64,000 nucleotides of DNA from Hyphodiscus hymeniophilus (Eukaryota; Ascomycota; Leotiomycetes; Helotiales; Hyphodiscaceae): assembly GCA_016508695.1 (NCBI GenBank), contig VNKQ01000010.1, forward strand, positions 62,001-126,000. Direction: 5' to 3'. Positions 22,743-33,899 of the stretch are shown here, one piece after another. Position 1 is the stretch's first letter, and each line of letters starts with the position of its first letter. A program made the translations under genes and the position numbers. Under the pieces are notes generated by a model. It was not told the DNA's origin and made no database searches. It saw only the letters and a program-made list of their open reading frames with translations.

Positions 22743-23705
22743 ATGTCCCGACCAACGTTTGTTTGTGTACCAGGAGCATCGCATTCTCATATCATATACA
22801 ATTCCGTGAAAACCGGCCTCGAATACTATGGCTATGAGGTGGTTCCTTTAGGCTTACCTTCTGTGGGGGGGAATCCTGCAACCTACGACTTCACAGAAGA
22901 TGTACTAGCAATACGGAACTATCTTACTACACTTGCAGAAACAGGAAGAGAGGTCATTCTCGTTATGCACGGCTATGCCGGAGTTCCTGGGGGAGAAGCA
23001 CTCCATGGCCTTTCAAAAGAAGAGCGAGAGCGAAGAGGGTTGAGAGGAGGCGTTGTCAGACTCGTTTTCATTATGGCTGTATGTTATCAGCCACTGACTT
23101 TGACTCCTTCCAGTGGAAATGAAGAGTTTGCTGCATAGTTCAACTACAACGGGTCTGAAATCTGAGTAGCTGTCAAAGTTCGTCGTTTAATGCTTGAGAC
23201 TAATACCTCTACTTTCCTTAGTACATGGTCCGAGAAGGCTACCAAGCCAGTGCAAGAGGCGACATCTCAGCCATGTTCCACTACATGCGGTGCAACGTCC
23301 AAGTCCGTGGCCCCTTCCCATCTTCTCTTCACCAACTAACCGGTCCAGGCTGGCATAACAACCGTAGACCCACTCGAAGCCACGGAAGTCTTCTACAACG
23401 ACTTGTCGCGCCCCGAGGCCGAGTACTGGGCCTCCCAGCTCCTCCCGCAAAGCATCGGCGTCTTCTGGAGCAGGACGACCTACGCCGCCTGGCGCTACAT
23501 CCCCTCCACGTACGTGCTCTGCGGCCGCGATCAGTCCATCACCCTCCCGTACGCCGAGATGATTCTACGCGCCGCCCAGGACTCGCAGCCCCACAGGATC
23601 GATTCCGTCGAGCGGTGCGCTGCGGCGGGCCACTGTGTGATGCTGAGTCAAGTGCAATGGACCGTCGACATGTTGCGACGAGCGGCCGGTGAGAGAACGG
23701 GCTGA
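22743..23705 (+). CDS. Alpha/beta hydrolase fold protein (AB_hydrolase_6 type), nucleophile Ser replaced by Gly
   Basis: The three exons are 22743-23078, 23222-23302 and 23349-23705 (257 aa). The fold is clear: VCVPGASHSHIIY at the N-terminus, DDVLAIRNYL-like spacing, then the nucleophile elbow, SARGDISAMFHYMRC, TTVDPLEATEVFYNDL, and YVLCGRDQSITLP followed by AAAGHCVMLSQ. In relatives the elbow reads MHSYGG; here it reads MHGYAG (residues 75-80), so the nucleophile position is Gly77 (codon GGC at 22971-22973). The acid (Asp of GRDQ) and His (GHCVML) are kept. Either the enzyme is inactive or it has a binding role. Exon 3 is clearly more GC-rich than exon 1. Fungal relatives are often in secondary metabolism, but no such cluster is seen here. 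The splice junctions are inferred. Confidence 0.8.
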
Positions 23706-24459
23706 ATAAACTGTGGACTCGACAGATTGCCTCGTCGTGTTCTTAACGGAGTTGCGTGTGGAGCAATGGGAAGAAGCCACGTTCAGCAGCAGAGCAGAAG
23801 CAGAGAAGGTTAGCTCAAGCCGGATGATTCTCGCGCTTGCAGGCTCGACTATCTCGCCGTTTCGTATCCATAATCCAGCCGAAAGGGTACAAAGGGTGGG
23901 GGGTCAACAAGTGCCTGAACTGGGTCCTGCTGGATTAAGAACCTTTCGAGATCCTCGGATGTGACGAGCGGCAAGTTGGCAAAGGCTGGACGTCTGACTG
24001 GATTCCCCATTCTTCCCCACAGGACGATGCCGGTAACCCAAACTCATGTTTGAAGCGGAGCATACCCAGATTACAGTCAGCCGGCGATCAAACGCGGATT
24101 TGAATCGCGGCTTCACCTGACGCTTAACGCTTGAGCTTGGATTCTGACCACGGTTTACCCAATTTGATCTGTGGGCCAATCCTCAGGACACCGCCGTATT
24201 CGTGCATTAGCAACTCCCACTGGAAGGGCATGTCAGATTTGGTTAGTGGCGCTATAAAGTTTTCGTGGTGTGCTAGTGCTTACTTTGTATGCTGCTTACT
24301 TGTTCATCATTCACAACAGATGCACAACTTGTACAAGGTATCATCCCGGAAGTCAAGTGAATTGAAAGTTGTATCGGACGTTTGATTTATGCTACACTAC
24401 AAATTAACAGGGCGGCGCGTATGCACAACGCTTGCTGTAACCAAAGCCTTTCTAGCTCA
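23706..24459. other. Convergent intergenic region, hydrolase / ABC transporter
   Basis: This stretch of about 750 bp lies between convergent genes. Nothing coding or repetitive is recognised. Confidence 0.45.
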
Positions 24460-27400
24460 TTATTCATCATCAACTAATTTGCCAACATCCCAAGCCTTCT
24501 TTGCCGTTTTCTGCAGCGCCTCCAGATCGCCGCTCATCTCGCACATGCCCTTGAAGATTGCGTCTTTGCCATCCTTCTTGAGTAATTCGTGCGGATGTCC
24601 GTATTCCACTACAGCACCCTTGTCGAGGACCAATACCTTGTCGTAATCGGCGATTGTTTGTAGACGATGTGCGATGGTGATGATGGTGCTCTTGAGCTCG
24701 CGAATCGTTTCCTGGATCTTGGAATCGGTGTTGTAGTCAATGGACGCGGTGGCTTCATCCATCATTAGCACTTTTGGTTGTTTGAGAAGGGCTCGGGCGA
24801 GGCAGAGGAGTTGGCGTTGGCCTTGAGAGAGGTTGTTGCCAGATTCAGTGACAGGAGATGATAGGTTCAGGAATATATTCTTATTAGTGATCGGTGTTGA
24901 TGCACCAGAAGGGATATCAAAATCGACAGCTCGGCCTGGTGTCGCGGGCCGCGATGCGGTAAGAGGAGTAGATGGGTTTGTAGTTGATGTTGCAGCCCCG
25001 ATCAGTTGCACCCGGCGTAGGGCGGTGAAAATATCCTCGTCGGTGAAGAGATTGAATGGGTCGAGATTGCTGCGAATTGTTCCAGTGAACAATGTTGGAT
25101 CTTGTGGAACAATTGTGATTGATTCGCGAAGATCTTGAAGACCGATGAGGCCAATGTCCACTTCGTCGATCAAAATTTTGCCAGTTTCGGCTTCGAGACC
25201 GCGGAACAGCGCAAGAGCGAGAGAACTCTTGCCCGCACCAGTACGACCAACGATGCCAACTTTCTCCAAGGGATTAATCTTGAAGGTCACATTCCGCAGT
25301 ACCGGCTCCAGATCGGATCTATATCTTGTAGTGTAGTCGATGAATTCGACAGATCCCTGGCTCGGCCAATTGGCTGCAGGTCTCGTCTTTTCAATAACTG
25401 CCTCAGCTTCTTGTTCGACATCAAGGTATTCCTTAATACGTTCCACCGAGTTCATGTTCTGCTCATTCATGGCGTATAGGCGCACCAGCCAAAGAACGTT
25501 TTCTGTAAAGCTTACAGCGTAGCTCAAAGACAGACCGGCGGAGCCAGCATCAATCTTCCCAATGCTCAAAACGATGAACGCGCCTGCAAAGAAGGCAACA
25601 AGGTCGCCAATCATATCAATGCGGAAAGCGAGCCATCTGTTAGCTGCCCACAGATAGATGAAAGGTCGGCTGTGAGTATTGATTCGTTGCATGTTGTCTC
25701 GAATGAAGCGTCGCTCGTCCCCATAAGCTCGAATAGTTGTAATGCCGCTCAAGGTTTCTCCGAACTGCTGGAAAAGAGGACTTCTTTGAACTGATTCCAA
25801 TCTCTTTAGATCTCTTGAGGATCGGAGATAGAACTTTCCAACGAAGAAATACATGGCACTGATGAAAATACAGGCAATGAGGAAGCCAGGAGTGATTGCG
25901 CTGATCAGAGCAACTGTCACAATTATTGCCAATGCGCAGGACATAACTCCAATGGCAATAGGAGCAACTTCTTGGTCAACAGCCTCGAGATCCTTGCTGA
26001 AGCGATTCATAAGCTGTCCAAGGGGCGTGACGTCGAAAAATTTGAACTTCGCTCGAGTAACAGATTCCACCAAACGTTGGTGAATCTTCCAACTAGCTGT
26101 GAGAGAGCCGAAGAATAGCCAGAAGTCACGAAAGAGAGCAACTAACATGCAGGCTACTCCAATGCAGCCGTAGACAGCAAGGTAGTAACCGATGTCGACG
26201 TTTGGTGCGACTTGAGCTAAGAGTGAGGTCTGGGTAGGATTGAAGTATGGCTGAAGCTTAGAAAGCCGCGAGCCTGCTACTTGAACTGTCGAGATGATAT
26301 TCCCAACGTAGCTATTTGCGGAAGGACTTTGAAAGGCACCAACAGATTCAGTCTCGTACTGATTGGCCCACTGTCGAATCCAGATATTGGCCACCAGACT
26401 ACCAACCTGCTGGACACCGAATACTAGAACAGCAAGGACCCAGAACCACCTACAACATGAGTTAGTACTACAGCAGAAAGTAAGAAATTGTGTGCAATTG
26501 CTTACCAAGGTCCCATGGCCTTCAAGTAAAGGACCATAACGGCCCACTTGACACCACCCTCAGCTTTGGTCTCTGTCATTGCATCCTTCTTCATGCTCTG
26601 ATCAACGCTCTTCGCTCTAGAGGCGCGCCTATTGGATTTGCCATTACCATTGGCTTCTGGAATATCCTCAACCAAGGTTTCTCCGCTTTCCTCTCCGACG
26701 CTCGAAGGTACACGAGATGGCATACGCGAATTCGCAGCTGAACCCGGTCTTGATTTATTGATATCATCTCCAAGTTTACCGGTCGCAATTACCTCCTCAG
26801 ATGGTCCCTGAACTTCAACCTTGCCGTTATCAAGTAACACAACATACCGAGAATCTGGCACACAGAGAGCCAGATTGTGTGTGACTAGTATACAGGTCCG
26901 ACTGTTCATCAGCGGCCCACGAATGCAGTTATCAAAGATCCACTTTGCTGTATGCGAATCCACAGCGCTGAGACAGTCATCCAATAAGACATGCTTCGAG
27001 TTTGAATATAGAGCTCGAGCAAGAGATATCCGCTGCTTCTGGCCTCCAGACAGCGTGATACCCTTTTCACCTACGAGTGTTTCATCGCCCGCATCCAGTA
27101 TTTCGAGATCGCGTTCCAAAGCACAAGCTACAATAACATCCTTGTACCTTTTCTCGTCAAAGGGTGCTGCAAAAAGGATATTCTCCTTGATATTTGCATT
27201 GACGAGCCAGGCTTGCTGGGCGCAATAAGCAACTGTTTCTGTGAGACCAGTCTCAGGATCTGTTCGCACATCTTCACGACTATAGCCGCCAGGAAGATAC
27301 ACACTCCCCTTTATGAGAGTCATCTCGCCCAGTAAAGCCATCAATAGGGATGTTTTACCGGAGCCCGTGGGTCCGGCAATAATATTAAGCTTTCCGATTT

Positions 27401-29653
27401 CGAACTTGATGTCGAGATCTATGAGACGGAAAGCAGTCGAAATGGCCTCGGGTGATGATTCCTTGCCCCCCATGAGAAGGTAGCACTTTTGAAGCCAATG
27501 ATCTTCTTTCCGTTCTCGTCTACATTGTCGTGTCGAAGTTGCTCATATTTCTCCGTCTCCTCTTCATTCAAGAACTCTTCCACACGGTCTACCGAGACCT
27601 TGGATTCTTGCACGTGTGCAATCATGTCGCCGAGTTGATCCAATGGAACTCGAAGGATATTAAACAAGGATATGGCAGTGAATGCGATGGATGGGTACAG
27701 AGGCTTCTTCTCAACCGCTGTATAAACAAGGAATGAAAAAAATGTGATGAGGACGGGAACGGTATTCCACACAGCCACGGCAAATGCCCAAAGAATATAT
27801 TTCGATCGCAAGGCACTCAATTCAGCTGAACGCTTTTCATTGACAATGTTGCTGAAGCGGTGCTCCCAAGCAAAGAACTTTATGATTCGAATGTTTTGAA
27901 GAACCTCGTTCGTCGTATGAATTCGTTTGTCCGTTGCGGCCATGATTTTTTTCTGATATTTGCCAAAGCCCCGGGCAAACAAAATGTTGACCGGAAGAAG
28001 GACAGCCATTACAATGAGTCCTGGAATACTGCTTGCCCCAAGTATTTTGTACAAAAGGTAAACGGCTGCTATGAGCTGGGTGGGAGCCGCGGCCAAGAGG
28101 AAATGTAAGTATGCAGTGATTTCGCTGACTTTGAAAGAGTCGACGGACATGAGATTGATAATCGTTCCGACATTGACTTGCTCGTCTCCACCCTTCGTAA
28201 TCGGGTCGTCATCCTGTGAATTTGTGCTGTCTGAATCTTTCTTGGTCGTGTCTTTTTTGCTGCCGATCCCCAACATCTTCTTTATGGCGCTTGGCCTTGC
28301 GGATCCATCCTTGTCTTTCTTGTCTCCAAGCACTGTATCATTCCCAGCAGCTGCCTTTCTCCGGAGAGCCTTTGCATAAATCTCGCCAATGATGATGGCT
28401 CGTAGTCTGATGCATATCTTTCGCCCAATCCATAAAGCCTGCTGATTGGCTAGCGATCGAAGGATGTCCGTAAAGGCAAGCAAGATGACATAGAGCCAAA
28501 TAACATTTCGTGGAGCCGATTCCGGATCCTCTGTGTATTCCAGAATAGATTTCATCAACAAAGTCGGCGCAAACGTAAAGAGTCCTTCAAAGACGCCATA
28601 AGCACATTGAATAAAGAGCTTCATTTTGAAGTAGCGCATGAGGTGCCAAGTGAGGATGGTCGTCTTCTTCAGCTGTCTGTAATCGGCGAGAACTGCTGCG
28701 GCCTTATCCTTAGGGACCAGATTCCATACATTTGACATCTCAAAAGTTTTATTATACCCCTGCCAGACGATGGCATCAACCCAGGCAAAAGTGAAGATGG
28801 AAAATAGACTCGCAAGAGGCTCCCTGGAAGGTTCAATGTCTCCTTCCCATTCCAATACGACAGCTTTGTTCCCTTTTCGTGTGGTAATGGCGATTCCAAA
28901 TAGGAGAGATGTCAATGCAAACTCCGAGAAGATGAGCGCTTGGGCGACTCTGGAGCGAGGATGAATGATTGTAGAGCGAAAGATGACCAGCGAGAAAAGC
29001 CATTGTAGAGAATACAAGGCGGCCGTATGGTTCCATACATGCGGTATCCTCCAGCTCTTATAACTCATCAACAGCCTCAAACCAGCAAGAATCAATATGT
29101 ACGTCCATGTAATAATCCCCGCGATGGTGGCCGTCGTTCCCTTGGGTCCATGGGCATGGAGGATCAAAGCAGCAACATTGAGTGCATCCACAGCTGCTAC
29201 GACAAGCGTTTCAATTACCATCATTGTATTCTGACCTCGGGGACTATCGATCGCTGCCACAGATCCCAATGTCGTTGTTTTGGTGAGGGTCAATCGACCC
29301 CCATTCATCGTTAGGCCCTCATCATCGTCTTCTGCCTCTTCTTCAGAGCTCGAGTCGTGATTGACACCATTCGTACCACTATATGGTCGCGGATTTTCCA
29401 AAAAGTCCGGCCCATTTATGATCTTCTTGTATTTCGCCTTCCTTTTTAATTTGACATTCCGGCGGATCGCTTGTATCGAGAGGACTAGAATCGAAACGCA
29501 TACGACTATCAAAGGGAATAGGACTCGGAGGAAGCTATTGCGAGTTAGCAGAGTGCGCTACAAACCCTGGGATCAGGGTCTGGCATACTCTCTTTGCACA
29601 CAGTTCGTGATGTCGTCGACCTGCCATATTGGCCCTTCGCAGAAGCCCAGCAT
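24460..29653 (-). CDS. Full-length ABC transporter, ABCC/MRP subfamily (apparent 1-nt frameshift)
   Basis: This is a multidrug-resistance-protein type exporter, probably of glutathione conjugates or other organic anions at the vacuolar or plasma membrane. The exons are 29589-29653, 26506-29534 and 24460-26449, about 1,694 aa if read across the frameshift. The N-terminal hydrophobic region is followed by TMD1, then NBD1 with Walker A GPTGSGKTSLL, signature LSGGQKQRISLARAL and Walker B HVLLDDCLSAVD (Asp replacing Glu, as usual in ABCC). TMD2 and NBD2 follow, the latter with Walker A GRTGAGKSSLAL, signature LSQGQRQLLCLARALL and Walker B VLMMDEATASID. Exon 2 is one base short: at a C6 run (27466-27471) the frame changes between SATFSWG and GGKESSPEA, just before NBD1. 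The start in the short exon 1 is inferred; a TGCTAAC branch point supports that intron. The substrate is unknown. Confidence 0.9.
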
Positions 29654-30762
29654 TTTCCAGTAGATCAATGACGAGCTGAAAACACGTGAAACCGGGGATA
29701 GTGATCGGTAAGTAGAGTCAATTCGAGCCTGAGACTGTAACGTATGACCACGCCCAGAGCAGCCCGAGAGGCGGACGATTGAGATATGTGTATACAATGA
29801 AAATCGTCGTCGTCGCCGTTGCTAATGGAGGGTGGAATTCTAATCACATCTTTCTCCGACCGCGACATTATCTTGTGGAGCTAGCAGAAATCGCCCCGCA
29901 GCCCACTAATACTGCTTCAGGAAGGACGAGCTAGACTAGCTCACTAGCGACGTTGAAAGCGTGGGAGCTTGCACCACTTAACCACGGTTCAAACGCACCC
30001 CACCAGTGCTGGTGCTCCGTTACACTCTGTATTCCACGGGTTCTGGCACTTGATGATATCCCAATATTTGCTTGAAGATCAAGGCATCATGATAGAAGCC
30101 AAGGGCATGAAAACAGCTTGATCAAATTGGATATATACATTCGTTCTGGCTTATCGCAGCTGATCAGTCGCTCCCTTTGCTCTTTCTTCACCGCTCCTCC
30201 CCAAGAACCTCGTCGCAACTGTCTCGAGTACTCGTATCGCGACTTTGAGTTCAGGGCCCTGACCGCTGTCAACAATGCTAGCTAGGCCATTGGACAATGC
30301 GATCAGTCTGTGCGTGCATGGCCGGGGATTGCTTCTAATAGTGGGGGAGGGGGACAACACCACCCCTACCGGCGAAGGAGTCATCGACTCATTGGAGCCC
30401 AGCTGTTGGTAAAGCTGCACATAGCATGCAACGATTCCATAGAGGATTGACGGGCCTTGGAAATGAACCAGTATATACATATCTTTTCGAGTGAGACTAG
30501 TCTCCTTGCCTCCAAAGTCTGTCTTGCAGCCCTCCTATTGAATTATCTTTGAGGTGTTGCGTCCTGACTTAGCAAACCATAGATTACGCAGGTGGTATGG
30601 TAGTTTAATCATTGAAAACGCTTGCACGAAACCATTTCTACAAAAGTAGTGAAGAATCGGCCATTAAACCGTTTAAAGGACTACCCCTCTAAGTTCATCG
30701 CGCAACTAGTGTATAGGGTAGCTTTATCTGTCAAGCCCGGTAATTAAGTGGCCGGCCGAATC
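29654..30762. other. Intergenic region upstream of the ABC transporter up to the hAT element
   Basis: This stretch of about 1.1 kb includes the presumed ABC-transporter promoter. The open frames at 29665-29868 and 30151-30480 have no domains. The last 8 bp (30755-30762) are the target duplication of the hAT element. Base composition is normal until 30763. Confidence 0.5.
30755..30762. repeat. 8-bp target site duplication of the hAT element, left copy
   Basis: GCCGAATC here is repeated exactly at 41366-41373, flanking the terminal inverted repeats. Eight base pairs is the hAT superfamily length. Confidence 0.92.
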
Positions 30763-31343
30763 CAGTGTGGCATTTGATTTGATTTGATTTGATTATAAGC
30801 TTATAATCAAATCAAATCAACGTACCAAAATCTATAATCAAATCAAATTAATTATAATTGATTTGATTTGATTATATAATTGATTATTTTACGTAAGATA
30901 ATCACGTGATTTGCGCTAAGCTATATTTGGCTTAGATTACTCGCTTACAAACCTTAATTTGATGCCCTAGCTTTATAGACCAATAGATAAGCTTAGAGAT
31001 AAGGCTAGTAACTACGTACCTTAAAGAATCGCAACCTAACAAATATAATCGCCACTTGATAAATATATAATATTTGATTAATAATTTAATATTAATTAAT
31101 AATATTAGATTTCTAAGACTTAGAAATATATTATTAATAATTATAAATAATTTATAAGTATATTTGAAATCAAAATAATTATTAGAAGCCTTTAGAATAA
31201 TTAAATTTAATATATAACTCCTTGATTTTCCTTTAAATAATAAAAATATCAAAATATCTCAAAGTATCTTACTTAACTCTTTATTATTATACTTGATTAT
31301 TATTTAACCCTATTTATATATTTTATATATAAAGCTATTAATT

Positions 31344-32560
31344 ATGTCTTTTATACAATCCGAACGTATAAATATACTTTAAAATAACGAAGATTTTAAA
31401 ATTATTCTTGAAAGCCAACCTAATATCTTTAAAAGGGGCTACTTTATAAAGACGTTAGACCCCCCCAAGAAGACAAAACATAGCCTAGAACTGTTACTAT
31501 AAGTTGTACTTATAAGAATTGCTAGTAAGTTTTACTTATTTTTATAAAATAATAATTTAAAATAATCTATTAATTTTAATAGTAAAAAATTTAAATTACA
31601 AAAAGTTAATTACTCTACGAGTAATTACTTTACGCACTATAAACAAAAGCACCCGGGAGTCCCTTTACACTCTTTACAAGAGAACTTTATAAGTAAGTTT
31701 TTAAATTATTTTAATATTATTAAATTTATTAAATAAATTAATTTACTAATTATTATTATTAGATTTAGAAAGTTCTCAAGATATATTTACTCAAGATTCA
31801 TAGAGTAGTATATCTGATTATTATAGTTCTCAAAGAAGCCAAAAACGACCTTATAAAGTATTTAATAATAAAGAATTTAAAACTTTAGTTTTAAATTTTA
31901 TATTATCAAATAATTTATCGTTTCGAATAGTTTCAAGTAAATCCTATAAAGACTTGCTTAATTATCTTTACGAGTAAGTATTATATTATAAATTATATTA
32001 TATATATTAACTTTTATAGGGATGTTCCTATTTTTAATAGAAATATATTAAAAATAGAACTCGAATCTTTATATCTTGATTCGATAAATAAGTTTATAAA
32101 TAAACTTAAATATTATAAAGATAATCAAGGTTCTTTTAGCCTTACTTTAGACGCTTGGACCGCGTCTAATCAAGATGCTTATCTTGGTATTACTATGTAA
32201 GTCTATTTAATATTTATTATTTAATAATTAGGCTTAAATATTTATTAATTATTTTTAGTCATTTTATTAATAATAAATTTGAACTCGAATCAAATTTATT
32301 AGCTATAGAAGACCTAAGTGATAAGCACTCAGGGGCTTATATGTGTAAAGTTTTAATAAAGACTTTAAAGAGATTTAATATTGAATTTAATATTAAAAGG
32401 TTTTTATTTTTATTTTATTTTATTTTATTTTAAAACTTTATTAATATTTTACTAATATTTTTATAGTATTACAAGAGATAATGCTTCTTCAAACGATACC
32501 TTAATATCTAACTTTATTTAAGCTTATAATATAGAAGGTATTAATTTTAAAAGAGATATA
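31344..32560 (+). pseudogene. hAT transposase, N-terminal part (BED finger and first catalytic region)
   Basis: An ATG at 31344 starts a decayed transposase coding region interrupted by short introns and stops. A BED-type zinc-finger remnant is seen around 31600-31690 (HYKQKHPGVPLHSL). The first DDE-type motif, LTLDAWTASNQDAYLG, lies near 32137-32195, and a second conserved Asp segment (ITRDNASSND) near 32476. The frame is broken at 32560 by the LTR element. Several stops (TAA in place of CAA) look RIP-derived. Confidence 0.8.
32556..32560. repeat. 5-bp target site duplication of the nested Gypsy element, left copy
   Basis: ATATA precedes the left LTR here and follows the right LTR at 39292-39296. 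Removing the element plus one copy rejoins the hAT transposase frame (RYIACYAYVLNIV). Confidence 0.8.
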
Positions 32561-32966
32561 TATAACAAACCTCGCTACTTAATATTAGTCTCGTAGGCAA
32601 TTAGGTTAGGTTAAGTAATTAGGAAAGTTATTATAGTTAAGGTAAGTATAACCTTTATAGTTACTAAGTATAATATAAAGATACTATATTTGAGTTAAGT
32701 ATAAAGCTTTTATTTACTAAGGAAATACTATTACTTATATAGAACTTTCGCTATCTTAGAGTCCTTAGCTAGGGAGTCTAGAGTCCCTATCTTAAGGAGT
32801 TTAGAGTCCCTTATAATAAGAGTCTATAAATAGTTCGGAACTCCTCGCTTATAAGACTCTATTATATAATACAAAGTAGCTTTTTACTCTTATAATCTCT
32901 ACTTGTAGTTCTCTTATAACCTAGTTATCGAGCCTTAGGCTATAAGCTATTATATACTTTATAATA
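32561..32966 (-). repeat. 3' LTR of the nested Gypsy element
   Basis: This 406-bp copy starts TATAACA and ends TTATAATA. It matches the 38886-39291 copy along its whole length, with transition differences only. Ancestral TG...CA ends have been changed to TA by RIP. Confidence 0.9.
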
Positions 32967-32985
32967 CTATTCTTCTCTTAGCTAG
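32967..32985 (-). other. Polypurine tract of the nested Gypsy element
   Basis: On the coding (minus) strand this is a purine-rich run (AAGAGAAGAATAG) directly before the 3' LTR, the expected plus-strand primer position. Confidence 0.6.
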
Positions 32986-33899
32986 TATAGTCTCTTACGC
33001 TAAATACTTATAGGGAATATTCCTTTGCTAATTACTCTCCTTTCTCTTTCCTTATTACTTAATATGCCTTTTATATATTATAAGAAATTAAAAGAGTATA
33101 TTATACTTATAATATAAATTAAGAAATCAAATCGTCTTACTATTTCTTATTTCCGTTATTAATTATACTATTATATATATCTTCTTAACTTAGCCGAGTC
33201 TTCGCGCTATTCCGAGTATATTCGAGAAAAGTCTTCTTATAACTCCTCTAGTTACTATAAACCTCTTAAAAGGGTCTATCGGTTCTTTTGTAAGCCTTGT
33301 CTTAAGGTCGTCCTAAGCTAGGAGAACCCTACGTCTTCCTCGACTCCTTAGTTCCTTACCTTTAAGCTAGACTTCTTTTTATTAGACGTGTCTTTAGGTT
33401 TAATAGATTTTAACTAGGGTATTCGAGACGACCTTATATTAAATACCTTTGTTCTTAACGAAACTATCTTAAGAGATCCGGGTAATTAAGGTTTTTTATA
33501 GGTTCTTACGTATTGTCTATATCGCTATACCCTTTCTACTTAATAAGATATTCTTACTAATTCCCATTTCGTCTAGTACTTTTTATTTCTTCGACTTTAT
33601 ATACGTCTAAGTTATTTTCTAGTTAAATTTCTATATTTGTAACTATAGCTATAAGTCCTTTTGCTAGTTCTAGTAGAGAGACGTAGAATATAAGGTATAG
33701 TCAGGATTTTTCTAATAATTTTAGTCGATAATTAATTACTCTTATTTTCTTTAGAATTTTAAATAGTCCTAACTTCTTAAAGTCGAGTTTAGTACTCGGT
33801 CTCTTTATTTTAATGTTTTTTTATAAGAGGTAGACTTTATCTCCCTCTTTAAGTATAGGCTCTATACTTTACTTTTTATTTGTATAAGTTATTATTCTT

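Noticed and set aside
27466..27471. Programmed -1 frameshift as the main explanation for the ABC transporter
   Set aside because: The heptamer fits loosely, but such programming is not known in ABCC genes. A homopolymer error or a null allele is simpler.
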